In this document: piece by piece, positions 16,548 through 31,835 of the stretch
Layout of the letters: the number at the start of each line of letters is the position of its first letter
How positions within the stretch are numbered: position 1 is the first letter of the stretch
From: Nocardia aurea
GTDB taxonomy: Bacteria; Actinomycetota; Actinomycetes; Mycobacteriales; Mycobacteriaceae
Assembly (NCBI RefSeq): GCF_003123685.1
Contig: NZ_QCYJ01000130.1
Location: forward strand, 248,001 to 312,000
Direction of reading: 5' to 3'
DNA: 64,000 bases
The notes under the pieces: generated by a model
The model's input: the letters and a program-made list of their open reading frames with translations, nothing else
Databases searched by the model: none
Told to the model about the DNA's origin: nothing
Made by a program: the position numbers and the translations under genes

Positions 16548-17537
16548 ATGAGCGACCTGGAACCGCGCCCGGAGGAGGCCGTGTGCGAACCCGCACCGGG
16601 TCCGGGTCCGGTCACCGAGTTGTATCCGGCGCGCGAGGTGCCGTTGGGCGGGGTACGCGGCGTCTTCGTCGAACGGGTGCTGCCGCAACGGGATCTGCCG
16701 ACGGTCGGCGCGTGGTGTTTCTTCGACCATTTCGGCTCGCCGACGGTCACCAAGACCGACGCGCCGCCTGATATCGACCCGCATCCGCATATCGGCCTGC
16801 AAACGGTGACCTGGCCGTTCGTCGGGCAGATCCGGCATCGCGATTCGGTGGGCTCCGATGTCGAGATCCATCCCGGCCAGCTGAATCTGATGACCTCGGG
16901 TCGCGGCGTGGCGCATTCGGAGTACTACTCCGCCGACGCGCCCGCCGGACACGGTCTGCAACTGTGGATCGCCCTGCCCGGTGACAGCACCGGGATCGAC
17001 GCGCATTTCGAACAGCACCGCGACCTGCCGGTCCACGAAGCGCCCGGCCTCCGCGCCACCGTGCTGATCGGCACGCTGGCCGGACAGACCTCGCCCGCGC
17101 GGGCCTACACCCCGATCGTCGGCGCCGATGTCGTGCTCGACCCCGGGGCCGAGGTGAGCCTGCCGTTGGACTCCGCGTTCGAATACGCGCTCATGCTGGT
17201 CGAGGGTGATGTGCGGGCCGCGGGAATCGATCTCGCGCCGGGGCCGCTGCTGTATCTGGGAAACGAACGCGGCGAATTGCGATTGGAATCCACCTCGGGC
17301 GCGCATTTCCTGCTGATCGGCGGCGAGCCGTTCCGGGAGGAACTCGTAATGTGGTGGAATTTCGTCGGCCGCAGCCACGAGGAGATCGTGGCCGCCCGAA
17401 ACGATTGGGAGAACCACGATCTCGACCGTTTCCCGAATATCGCGGGCCATACGCCGCAACAGCGCATCCCCGCCCCGCCGCTGCCGGGATTACATCTGAA
17501 ACCACGCAGACGCCGGGTCGGCACCGCTCACGACTGA
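16548..17537 (+). CDS. pirin family protein
   Basis: The 329-residue protein has the two-cupin pirin fold. The N-terminal metal site is visible in DPHPHIGLQTVTW with the later GQLNLMTSGRGVAHSE, where the His residues and a Glu bind iron in pirins. The C-terminal cupin contains LLIGGEPFREELVMWWNFVGRSHEEIVAAR, the family signature. Some bacterial pirins have quercetinase activity, others bind partner proteins; the role here is unknown. The start at MSDLEP follows GTGGGG. It lies 22 bases after the fusion gene and may be cotranscribed. Confidence 0.9.
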   Translation: MSDLEPRPEEAVCEPAPGPGPVTELYPAREVPLGGVRGVFVERVLPQRDLPTVGAWCFFDHFGSPTVTKTDAPPDIDPHPHIGLQTVTWPFVGQIRHRDSVGSDVEIHPGQLNLMTSGRGVAHSEYYSADAPAGHGLQLWIALPGDSTGIDAHFEQHRDLPVHEAPGLRATVLIGTLAGQTSPARAYTPIVGADVVLDPGAEVSLPLDSAFEYALMLVEGDVRAAGIDLAPGPLLYLGNERGELRLESTSGAHFLLIGGEPFREELVMWWNFVGRSHEEIVAARNDWENHDLDRFPNIAGHTPQQRIPAPPLPGLHLKPRRRRVGTAHD

Positions 17538-17542
17538 CGGTT

Positions 17543-17575
17543 CCGGCCCCGGCGCACGAGTGCGCGCGGGGCCGG
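17543..17575. terminator. bidirectional terminator hairpin
   Basis: The arms CCGGCCCC (17543-17550) and GGGGCCGG (17568-17575) enclose a second short stem (GCGCA with TGCGC). It sits between the convergent pirin and SRPBCC genes. Confidence 0.65.
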
Positions 17576-17589
17576 TTCCCGTCATATCA

Positions 17590-18069
17590 TCAGCCCTTCG
17601 CGAGCAGGGCGTCCAGCGCGCGGTAGCTCTCGTTGAGCCCGGATTCCATGCCCGACTGCAACATTCCGTCGCGCTCCTGCGGGGTGTGGTACTGGCTGAC
17701 GGTCACCACCTTGGTACGGCCGTCGCCGAGGTCGATGAAGCTGACGTCATCGATGGCGACGTGGCCGGGCATACCGTCCCATTCGAAGGTCTGCACGATG
17801 CGTTCCTGCGGCGTGATCTCGCGGAAGCGCCCCTCGAAGCCGTAGGTCTCGCCCTCGGAGTGCTCGACGAAGCGGTAGTGGCCGCCCTTGCGGAATTCCC
17901 ACCGCTCCACATCGACCCGGTTGCCGCGCCCCCACCATTGGACGAGTTGTTCGATGCGGGCGTAGGCGGCCCACACCCGTTCGCGAGGTGCGTCGAAAAC
18001 CCGCTCGACATGGATTTCGCGCTCCACGGGAGTGGTGATCGTGGCATCGGTTGTCGTCTGTGTGCTCAT
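17590..18069 (-). CDS. SRPBCC / AHSA1-domain protein
   Basis: The 159-residue protein has a START-like ligand-binding fold of the Aha1-C type (ERVFDAPRERVWAAYARIEQLVQWWGR, then WEFRKGGHYRF and QERDGML.SGMESGLNESYRALDALL). Such proteins bind hydrophobic ligands; the ligand is unknown. Its ATG overlaps the stop of an ArsR-type regulator gene (ATGA), the common ArsR-SRPBCC pair in which the regulator controls its partner. Confidence 0.88.
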   Translation of the reverse strand: MSTQTTTDATITTPVEREIHVERVFDAPRERVWAAYARIEQLVQWWGRGNRVDVERWEFRKGGHYRFVEHSEGETYGFEGRFREITPQERIVQTFEWDGMPGHVAIDDVSFIDLGDGRTKVVTVSQYHTPQERDGMLQSGMESGLNESYRALDALLAKG

Positions 18070-18398
18070 TCGTGTGGCTCCGTTCGCTCGAGGAATTCAC
18101 CGAGACGGTCCATTCGGGCTTCCACCATGCGCCGATATTCCTGCAACCACGCCGTTTCGCGGTCGAGGAAATTCGCGCCGAGCCTGCAATATCGAGTCCG
18201 GCCACGCTTTTCCGTCACCACCATGCCCGCTTCCTCCAGCAGCCGAATATGTTTCTTGACCCCGGTCAGGGTCATCTCGAAACGTTCGGCCAGTGCGCTG
18301 ACGGTCGCCGGGCCACGGCCGAGGTGTTCGAGGATCCCACGCCGGGTGGGATCCGCGAGTGCGCCGAACGAGGCGTCCAGGAAGTCATACTGAACCAT
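18066..18398 (-). CDS. ArsR family transcriptional regulator
   Basis: This 110-residue winged-helix repressor carries the HTH segment DPTRRGILEHLGRGPATVSALAERFEMTLTGVKKHIRLLEEAGMV and a wing (TEKRGRTRYCRL). No metal-binding Cys cluster is seen, so it is not a typical metal sensor. The start ATG lies inside a perfect inverted repeat, and no ribosome binding site precedes it, which suggests a leaderless message with autoregulation at the start codon. It is the first gene of a two-gene unit with the SRPBCC protein. Confidence 0.88.
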   Translation of the reverse strand: MVQYDFLDASFGALADPTRRGILEHLGRGPATVSALAERFEMTLTGVKKHIRLLEEAGMVVTEKRGRTRYCRLGANFLDRETAWLQEYRRMVEARMDRLGEFLERTEPHE

Positions 18399-18410
18399 CA
18401 GGTTCAGTAT
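18387..18410. promoter_or_regulatory. perfect inverted repeat over the arsR-type start codon
   Basis: The arms ATACTGAACC (18387-18396) and GGTTCAGTAT (18401-18410) are exact complements separated by four bases. The repeat covers the ATG of the ArsR gene (18396-18398). It is the likely autoregulatory operator. Confidence 0.7.
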
Positions 18411-18467
18411 TGCGCGCCGACACCACGATGTCAACGGATGCCGCGCGCGACAGACCCGATCCAGGGG

Positions 18468-18839
18468 CTACGGAACCGCCGTGAAGAACTCGTAGCTGTG
18501 CCCCTCCGGCGACCGCACGTAGACGCCACGACCACCACCGCTGCGGTTGACAGCCCGATCCCAACCACCGGCGAGCCCGGAGCCGTACGGCACATCGGGC
18601 AGGCATTCCAGCCGACGCAACACCGCGTCGAAGGTGTCGTCGTCGACGAGAAAACCGAAATGACCGGGTTCGACAGCGCCGCGATCGTCGAAATCGAAGG
18701 TGAGGTCGGCATTGACGCGGACCGGAACGAACGGACCCGCCGGTTCACCGACGAGAACGCCGAGCAACTCCGCGAAGAAGGTGGCCGCCGCCACCCGATC
18801 GACAGCCGGAACAATCGTGTGATTCAGGACAATCGTCAT
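18468..18839 (-). CDS. VOC family protein
   Basis: The 123-residue protein is a single vicinal-oxygen-chelate unit. It begins MTIVLNHTIVPAVDRVAAATFFAELLG, a signature with the first His ligand, and ends GRGVYVRSPEGHSYEFFT with the Glu-bearing strand. A GGAGG site lies 6 bases before the ATG. It is divergent from a MarR regulator, with a long palindrome between them, so it is the probable regulated target. The substrate is not known. Confidence 0.87.
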   Translation of the reverse strand: MTIVLNHTIVPAVDRVAAATFFAELLGVLVGEPAGPFVPVRVNADLTFDFDDRGAVEPGHFGFLVDDDTFDAVLRRLECLPDVPYGSGLAGGWDRAVNRSGGGRGVYVRSPEGHSYEFFTAVP

Positions 18840-18858
18840 CCGCACCTCCGATTTATAT

Positions 18859-18890
18859 GTGATCCGCATACAAATATACATGCGGATCAC
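18859..18890. promoter_or_regulatory. perfect inverted repeat between VOC and MarR genes
   Basis: Two exactly complementary 11-base arms, GTGATCCGCAT (18859-18869) and ATGCGGATCAC (18880-18890), flank a 10-base AT-rich spacer. The site lies 19 bases from the VOC start and 25 from the MarR start. It is a good candidate MarR operator controlling both genes. Confidence 0.75.
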
Positions 18891-18915
18891 ACCCGAATCG
18901 CGATAGTCTTCTTCC

Positions 18916-19374
18916 ATGACCGCACAACCGGACGATCCCGCCGACGGAGGGCCCGCACTGTTTCGCGTCATCCGTTTCTGGTCGCGGCGCTGGATCAACC
19001 GCCCGTCGGCCGACCTGCCGGACGAACTCCGGCACGCCATGTACGTGCAGGTCGTGGAGGCCGTCGCCGCGGCTTCGGGAGAAGGGACGGAGGCGACCGT
19101 GAGCGCCGTCGCGCACCAACTCGGCCTCGACCACTCGGGGGCGAGCCGGATGGTCCGCGACGCCACCGCGGCCGGATATCTGCGCAGAAGCGAATCGAGT
19201 CTCGACCGTCGCCGCACCGTGCTGCATCTGACCGTTCGAGGCGAAGAACTGCTCGGCGAGGCCCGCGACTGGCAGCGCCGGATCTTCACCGAGCTGACCG
19301 CGGACTGGAGCCTGCGCGACCGTCGGCGATTCGCCGGTTACCTGCGACGCCTGAGCGACGACATGCGGCCGTGA
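18916..19374 (+). CDS. MarR family transcriptional regulator
   Basis: The 152-residue protein has a MarR winged helix (ATVSAVAHQLGLDHSGASRMVRDATAAGYLRRSES) and wing (SLDRRRTVLHLTVRGEELL). N- and C-terminal helices provide the dimer interface. It is divergent from a VOC gene and separated from it by a perfect palindrome, which implies joint control. The ligand is unknown. Confidence 0.9.
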   Translation: MTAQPDDPADGGPALFRVIRFWSRRWINRPSADLPDELRHAMYVQVVEAVAAASGEGTEATVSAVAHQLGLDHSGASRMVRDATAAGYLRRSESSLDRRRTVLHLTVRGEELLGEARDWQRRIFTELTADWSLRDRRRFAGYLRRLSDDMRP

Positions 19375-19381
19375 CCGGTTG

Positions 19382-20233
19382 CTACCCGTCCGGGGCGGGC
19401 GTCAGGGTCTGCGTGCCGATGACGCGCAGCAGCGCCAACTTGTCCGCCGCGTCGGTTCCTGGACACGGTAGGTAGACGAGCAGTCGCTGCGCGGCGTTCG
19501 GCGTGAGCAGGGTTTCGCACACCGTCTCGACGAGACCGACGGCGGGATGCCGGATACGTTTGGTGTCCGAAAGCCGCACCGCCACTTCGTGTTCGTTCCA
19601 CAGCAGCTCGAATTCGGCACTTCCCGCCCGCAACGCGCCGATGAATTCGTTGACGTCGGTGTCGGCGGCCCGGCGGGCGGCGGTGGCGCGCAGATCCGCG
19701 ACGTGACTGCGGCCGAGCCGATCCCAGTCCTCCTCGGGGAACAGGGCGCGCCCCGCAGGATCGGTGAACCAGCGCCAGGCGTAGAAGCGATCGAGGCCGC
19801 GGCGCTCGCCGTGATCACCGACCAGCAGGCTGTGCATCCGGTTCTGCACCAGTACCTCGCCGAGGTCGGTGATCACCGTGGCGGGAGTGTCGTCCAATTT
19901 GGCGAGCATGTGCAGAATTCCCGGACCGACGTGTTTGTCACCGAGCCCGCGTCCGGGCGCACCGTGACCGCAGAGGTGATAGAGATGGTCGCGTTCGTCG
20001 CTGCTGAACCGCAGCGCGCGGGCCAGCGACGCCAGCACCTGGGTGGAGGGCCGCGGACCACGCGACTGCTCGAGTCGCGTGTAGTAATCGGTCGACATAC
20101 CCGCCAACAGCGCCACCTCGTCGCGTCGCAGGCCCGGGGTCCGACGGCGCACGCCCGGCGGCAACCCGACATCGGCGGGCGTCAGCTGCTCGCGGCGACG
20201 GCGCAGGAAATCGGCCAATCCGGGTCGGTCCAT
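19382..20233 (-). CDS. XRE-type regulator with MmyB-like ligand-binding domain
   Basis: The N-terminal helix-turn-helix (GLRRDEVALLAGMSTDYYTRLEQSRGPRPSTQVLASLARALRFSSDERDHLYHLCG) is followed by the MLTR ligand-binding domain (LVQNRMHSLLVGDH, YAWRWFTDPAGRALFPEEDW, ELLWNEHEV, KRIRHPAVGLVE). MmyB-like domains can bind fatty acids. Regulators of this type usually stand next to a reductase gene, and here an aldo/keto reductase is divergent from it. Regulation of that reductase is inferred from position. Confidence 0.92.
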   Translation of the reverse strand: MDRPGLADFLRRRREQLTPADVGLPPGVRRRTPGLRRDEVALLAGMSTDYYTRLEQSRGPRPSTQVLASLARALRFSSDERDHLYHLCGHGAPGRGLGDKHVGPGILHMLAKLDDTPATVITDLGEVLVQNRMHSLLVGDHGERRGLDRFYAWRWFTDPAGRALFPEEDWDRLGRSHVADLRATAARRAADTDVNEFIGALRAGSAEFELLWNEHEVAVRLSDTKRIRHPAVGLVETVCETLLTPNAAQRLLVYLPCPGTDAADKLALLRVIGTQTLTPAPDG

Positions 20234-20333
20234 ACCTCCACTGTCCCCGCCCCACCCCGTCGCAGCCAGGGATCGCCGCTCCCCCGATGCACGGTCTCTG
20301 CCACCGCGGGGCCCTCGCGCTCACGCTGAGAAC

Positions 20334-21347
20334 ATGACCACATCGAAGATCACCACCGTTCGACTCGGCAACACCGGCCCGACCGTCGGCCGCATCGGCC
20401 TCGGCACCATGGGCATGTCCGGCGACATATACGGGACCTCCGACGACACCGAGTCGATCGCCACTATCCACGACGCGCTCGATTCCGGCGCGAATCTCAT
20501 CGACACCGGCGATTTCTACGGCGCGGGCCACAACGAACTGCTGGTCGGCAAGGCCATCGCCGAACGTCCGCGTGAGGACGTAGTGCTCAGCGTCAAATTC
20601 GGCGCGCTGCGCGGGCCGGGCGGAACCTGGGGCGGCGTCGACAGCCGCCCCGCCGCCCTGCGCAACTTCCTCATCTACTCCCTGCAACGCCTCGGCGTGG
20701 ACCACGTCGATATCTACCGGCCCGCGCGACTTGACCCGTCGGTTCCGATCGAGGACACCGTCGGCGCCATCGCCGACCTGGTCGAGGCGGGCTACGTCCG
20801 TCACATCGGACTCTCCGAAGTAGGCGCGGACACCATTCGCCGGGCAGCGGCCGTCGCCTCGATCGCCGACCTACAGATCGAATACTCGCTGATCTCGCGC
20901 GGCATCGAAGGCGAGATCCTGCCCGTCACCCGCGAACTCGGCATCGGGATCACCGCCTACGGCGTACTCTCACGCGGACTGCTCAGCGAATCGGTCCGCG
21001 CGGGAACGCCCCTGGGCGACAACGACTACCGCGCGCACTCCCCGCGATTCCGAGGCGAGAACCTGGTCAGGAACCTGGAGTTGGTCGACGCGCTCGCGAA
21101 AGTCGCGGCCCAGCACGATATCTCGGTGGCACAGTCGGCCATCGCCTGGGTGCTGAGCCGTGGCACGGATATCGTGCCGATCCTCGGCGCGCGGCGACGT
21201 GATCGGTGGGCGGAAACGGTCGGGGCGCTGGATATCGAGCTCACCAAGGGTGATCTCGCCGCGATCGAAGCGGCGGTGCCCGCGGATCGAGTGGCGGGCG
21301 CCCGGTACGCCGCGGCGCAGATGGCGATGCTCGACAGCGAGCGCTGA
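20334..21347 (+). CDS. aldo/keto reductase-like protein with altered active site
   Basis: The 337-residue TIM-barrel protein keeps the catalytic Asp and Tyr (LIDTGDFYGAG) and Lys (LSVKFG). The usual catalytic His in the fourth strand is replaced: DIYRPARLDP stands where most relatives have DLYYQHRxDP. The cofactor segment DIVPILGARRRDRWAETVGAL is present, so NADPH binding is likely. This variant may use a different mechanism or act on another carbonyl type. The gene is divergent from an XRE/MmyB regulator that probably controls it. Confidence 0.85.
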   Translation: MTTSKITTVRLGNTGPTVGRIGLGTMGMSGDIYGTSDDTESIATIHDALDSGANLIDTGDFYGAGHNELLVGKAIAERPREDVVLSVKFGALRGPGGTWGGVDSRPAALRNFLIYSLQRLGVDHVDIYRPARLDPSVPIEDTVGAIADLVEAGYVRHIGLSEVGADTIRRAAAVASIADLQIEYSLISRGIEGEILPVTRELGIGITAYGVLSRGLLSESVRAGTPLGDNDYRAHSPRFRGENLVRNLELVDALAKVAAQHDISVAQSAIAWVLSRGTDIVPILGARRRDRWAETVGALDIELTKGDLAAIEAAVPADRVAGARYAAAQMAMLDSER

Positions 21348-21396
21348 AATCTCCGGCAACGATGACGCGGTGAGCACCTCACCGCGACGGCAGCGG

Positions 21397-21870
21397 TCAG
21401 GAGGCCCGCCGCAGGCGGATCACCGCGGTGAAATACGCCGTGGCCACCAGCTTTTCGGCGCGATCGGTAATCGACACCGGCACCTCCAACTCGATCGGCT
21501 TGCGCGCGGCGATATCCGCGCGCACCTGTTCGAGCGTTTCCGCCGATAATTCCGAGGCCGCCAGGAACGGACCCGAATCCCCTCTCGCCCTGGCGATATA
21601 GCTGATCCGCCCATCCCTGGCCACGATGAACGTCGCCCCCATGAGATCGACGATGCCCGAGACGGCCGCACCCATCGCAGCCGTCTCGGCCAGCCCGAAG
21701 AGCACCGCCGCATGCAGATCACCGTTGTGATTGAGATGCTCCCGCCGAGGCGCGATACACATGACGGTGCGCCCCGGAGCGAAATCCACCCCGGAGATCC
21801 CCGTGTACTGGATGAACCCGAGCTTCCCGAACCCGGCCATCACCATTTCCCCCATGGCCGCACTGTCCAT
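21397..21870 (-). CDS. hotdog-fold protein (DUF4442/PaaI-like thioesterase)
   Basis: The 157-residue protein has a single hotdog domain, with the helix motif NHNGDLHAAVLFGLAETAAMGAAV typical of acyl-CoA thioesterase-like proteins. The ATG was chosen because AGGAG lies 5 bases upstream; a GTG immediately before it is possible. A KstR-like palindrome sits 23 bases before the start, which hints at a role in steroid or fatty acid metabolism. No other steroid gene is adjacent. A shorter neighbouring frame repeats its core motif. Confidence 0.8.
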   Translation of the reverse strand: MDSAAMGEMVMAGFGKLGFIQYTGISGVDFAPGRTVMCIAPRREHLNHNGDLHAAVLFGLAETAAMGAAVSGIVDLMGATFIVARDGRISYIARARGDSGPFLAASELSAETLEQVRADIAARKPIELEVPVSITDRAEKLVATAYFTAVIRLRRAS

Positions 21871-21892
21871 CACGTCTCCTACCCACCAGAAC

Positions 21893-21906
21893 TGAAACCC
21901 GTTCTA
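21893..21906. promoter_or_regulatory. KstR-like operator
   Basis: TGAAACCCGTTCTA matches the published KstR motif TNNAAC-NN-GTTNNA exactly at every fixed position. It overlaps a TTGACT box on the minus strand just upstream of the hotdog gene. KstR is the TetR repressor of cholesterol catabolism in mycolic-acid bacteria. A different TetR protein could also use it. Confidence 0.5.
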
Positions 21907-22024
21907 GTCAATATGCCACCCCACCCGCAGTCCCCCGCCCGCGATCATGGGACCTGGCTACCCTCTACGAACGGTGACGACCGAGCCACCGGGTGGTCTC
22001 GTGATCAGGTGCGCGGCGGCCGAA

Positions 22025-22183
22025 TCACGGCACGATCGCGGCGGTCTCGGCGAGCCCGAACAGCAAGGGGCCGCCGTGCAGATCACCGCGCAGCAGGGCC
22101 GCTCGTGCCGCGGGTGCGGCCTCGGGCTGTAGTTGCTCTACCAGGCGGTGCAGCTCGGGGTAGTGGTCATACGCCACGCTCAT
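22025..22183 (-). pseudogene. 52-codon frame carrying a decayed copy of the hotdog motif
   Basis: This short frame reads MSVAYDHYPELHRLVEQLQP, then a helical stretch, then GDLHGGPLLFGLAETAAIVP and stop. The last third matches GDLHAAVLFGLAETAAM of the hotdog gene 150 bases downstream, at both DNA and protein level. The first part resembles small antitoxin-like helical proteins but was not identified. It may be a chimeric remnant of a duplication or a real small gene. No good ribosome binding site is present. Confidence 0.45.
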
Positions 22184-22205
22184 CCCGCGACAATACCGTG
22201 AGACG

Positions 22206-22243
22206 ACGATCGCCCCGCTCCGAAAACGGAGCGGGGCGATCGT
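22206..22243 (-). terminator. rpoBC terminator hairpin
   Basis: A perfect 17-base stem (22206-22222 with 22227-22243) with a four-base loop lies 16 bases after the rpoC stop. There is no long U tract. Confidence 0.85.
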
Positions 22244-22258
22244 TGTTCTACCTACCGA

Positions 22259-26212
<3,954 letters not shown>

Positions 26213-26277
26213 GTAACTTCCTTTCCCCTATTCGGGTCGAATTCGTGCAAAAAGTTCACTAGTCGGTGCTGCGCGGT

Positions 26278-26310
26278 GGCCGGATGTCGTCGAACCGACG
26301 ACATCCGGCC
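26278..26310 (-). promoter_or_regulatory. strong hairpin between rpoB and rpoC
   Basis: A perfect 15-base stem (26278-26292 with 26296-26310) with a three-base loop begins 8 bases after the rpoB stop codon. It could act as a partial terminator, an RNA-processing site or a stabiliser of the rpoB end. There is no U tract, and rpoC has no evident promoter of its own, so read-through must occur. Confidence 0.6.
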
Positions 26311-26317
26311 CGGCCGC

Positions 26318-29806
<3,489 letters not shown>

Positions 29807-29995
29807 GATGCGTCCTTCCAGCACCTCACGCGCGTCGCGTGGTGGTCCGCGACCGTCGCTTGCCTGCTACGTTGAGATTCTCGCTGGTCACGACCCGAAC
29901 GAACCCGAACAGGCAACAACGAAAGCAACACCGGAAGGGTGACACTTAGGAGTGCGGATCGAGGAATGGACAGGAGGCAGCCAGCGCAACGTCCA

Positions 29996-30025
29996 AACCT
30001 ACACCTATCGGCACGGAGGTGTCAA
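29996..30025 (-). promoter_or_regulatory. rpoB promoter
   Basis: A perfect -35 TTGACA (30020-30025) and a -10 TAGGTT (29996-30001) are 18 bases apart on the minus strand. Transcription would start near 29989 and give a leader of about 180 bases. The 450-base gap between mas and rpoB holds this promoter and no convincing gene. Its presence means rpoBC need not depend on read-through from the mce operon. Confidence 0.7.
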
Positions 30026-30271
30026 AGTACCACCCGTGCGAACGTTCACGTGGCTGCCGCGCCGAGCCCCGGACGGGGTAGGCACCGCCCCGTCCCGGAG
30101 CGGTGCCCCGGCCCGAAACGCTGGCTGCGTCGAGGGCGGCGGGGCGGGTGAAGCCACTGTGACAGCTGCCGCTGTTGTGAATAGCGTGACGGCTCGGGCG
30201 AAGCTCGTCAAGTGGCGGCCCGACCTGGATGTCGATGCGATCGGCCACCACGTTCAAGATCACCCGCCGAG

Positions 30272-30976
30272 TCACTGATCGACGATCTCGCTGGCCAGCC
30301 AGTGACCGTCCACCTTCTGCATGCGCAACACGACCGGTCCCGCGACGCTCTGCTGGGCCACGCCCCCCTTGGTCGCGCTCACCACCAGATTCACCAGCAA
30401 CTCCGCCCGATCATCGGTGAGCAGGGTCACCCCGACGGGGTCGGCCTTGGCATCGGCGCTGGTCTGCGCCTGTTTGATCGCGTCGATCGTGGTCGAGGAG
30501 AATTTGTCGAGATCGGCCAGCATCGCGCCGGTGACCACCGAGCGCACCGCAGCCTCGTAGCCGTCGATGTGTTGGATGTCGTAGCCGTAGATGGTGCGCA
30601 GCGCGTGGTCGGCGGCCGCGCGCACCTCCTCGGTTCCCGCGCTGTCGACGAAGGCCAGATTCGAATCGTTCACGCCCGGCCGCAGCGCGGCGGTGACCGC
30701 GAATCCGGCGAGCGCGACCGCCGCGACCGCGGACCCGACGACGACCGTCCAGGACGATCCCCGGACCGCGAAACGACGCGACCGCGGTTCGGTGCCACCG
30801 CGCGCCCACTTCCGGCCCGCGCGCGAGGCGCTCGGGTCGCCGGACCGCGCCTGCTGCGGTGCCGCCGCGCGCGCCGAACGGGTCCCCGCGACGGCGCGCG
30901 CGCTCGGACGGGCGGCGGACCCGGTGGCCGGACGCCGCTTGGAGGTGACCCGGTTGACCGGTTTACGAGAATTCAT
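30272..30976 (-). CDS. mas: Mce-associated membrane protein
   Basis: The 234-residue protein has a long basic, disordered N-terminus, one membrane helix (SSWTVVVGSAVAAVALAGFAV) and an outer domain of the Mce-associated (Mas/VirB8-like) type with DGYEAAVRSVVTGAMLADLDKF and VDGHWLASEIVDQ. Mas proteins help stabilise Mce complexes. It is the last gene of the mce operon, 11 bases after the preceding mas gene. Confidence 0.85.
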   Translation of the reverse strand: MNSRKPVNRVTSKRRPATGSAARPSARAVAGTRSARAAAPQQARSGDPSASRAGRKWARGGTEPRSRRFAVRGSSWTVVVGSAVAAVALAGFAVTAALRPGVNDSNLAFVDSAGTEEVRAAADHALRTIYGYDIQHIDGYEAAVRSVVTGAMLADLDKFSSTTIDAIKQAQTSADAKADPVGVTLLTDDRAELLVNLVVSATKGGVAQQSVAGPVVLRMQKVDGHWLASEIVDQ

Positions 30977-30987
30977 CGGGTGTCCTC

Positions 30988-31806
30988 CTACGATCCGGGC
31001 TTGGGCGCGGTAGGCGCGTCAGCGGGCGCCTGGGCCCCGTCGGCGGCGGGCTGCTGAGCGGGCTGTCCCATTCCGCTCGGTCCCGGGCCGTCGAGCAGCA
31101 CCGGCTGGGCCAGCGACGCGACCTGCTCGGCCTTCCAGACATCGCCGTTCCTGGCCATCTCCAGGCTCCAGGTGTAGCGGTAGTCCGAGACGGACTTGTC
31201 CGGCTTGGACTCGGTCACCTGGAGTACGACCAGCGCGGTGGCCTTGTCCCGCTCGCTGTTGAGCGCGGTCAGCGAGGCGCCGAGCACCTTCGATGTCATC
31301 TCCACACCCGCCTGCGCGGCGAGCTGCTCGGACTGCTGCTGATTCTTCTGGGCCGATTCCAGGATCGCGCCGGTCATCGACGAACGGGCCATCGCGAGCG
31401 AACCCGGGACGTCGTCGAGCTCCATCGAGGTCATGTTGATGGCGGCCTGACGCGCCGAATCGAGGGCGCTGTCGCGGGCGGCGGCACGCGGGCCGTCGGT
31501 GAACCAGGCGGACCTGGCCCAGCCCGCCCCGAACCACGCCGCGGCGAGCAGGGCGACGACCAACGCGCCGACCGCGACGGTCGTCAGCGCGACCGGCGCG
31601 CGGCGCGCGGTCCCGGCCGCGCGGTTCGCGTCGGGGGACACCGCGGAGCCGCTCTCCACGACCGCGGCCACCCTGCCCGCCTCGGCGGTGTCCGACGACG
31701 GTTCGGGGGCCGCGACCGACGCCGACGACTCGACCGCCGTGGCATCGGATTCCTCGGTCCCCGGTTCGCTCGCCCCCGGCATTTCCTTGGAGATGTCGAT
31801 GTTCAC
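30988..31806 (-). CDS. mas: Mce-associated membrane protein
   Basis: The 272-residue protein begins with a disordered Glu/Ser/Ala-rich region, crosses the membrane once (VALTTVAVGALVVALLAAAWFGAG) and has an outer domain with RQAAINMTSMELDDVPGSLAMARSSMTGA. This layout is that of Mas proteins encoded behind mce genes. The GTG start has AGGG 8 bases upstream, 29 bases after the mceF stop. It is paired with a second mas gene. Confidence 0.85.
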   Translation of the reverse strand: MNIDISKEMPGASEPGTEESDATAVESSASVAAPEPSSDTAEAGRVAAVVESGSAVSPDANRAAGTARRAPVALTTVAVGALVVALLAAAWFGAGWARSAWFTDGPRAAARDSALDSARQAAINMTSMELDDVPGSLAMARSSMTGAILESAQKNQQQSEQLAAQAGVEMTSKVLGASLTALNSERDKATALVVLQVTESKPDKSVSDYRYTWSLEMARNGDVWKAEQVASLAQPVLLDGPGPSGMGQPAQQPAADGAQAPADAPTAPKPGS

Positions 31807-31835
31807 GACAGGCACCCTAACGTTGTCGGTCCTGG

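Noticed and set aside
29946..30278. Overlapping open frames of about 109 codons on both strands in the rpoB leader
   Set aside because: They cover the rpoB promoter, have no ribosome binding site or recognisable motif, and contradict each other.
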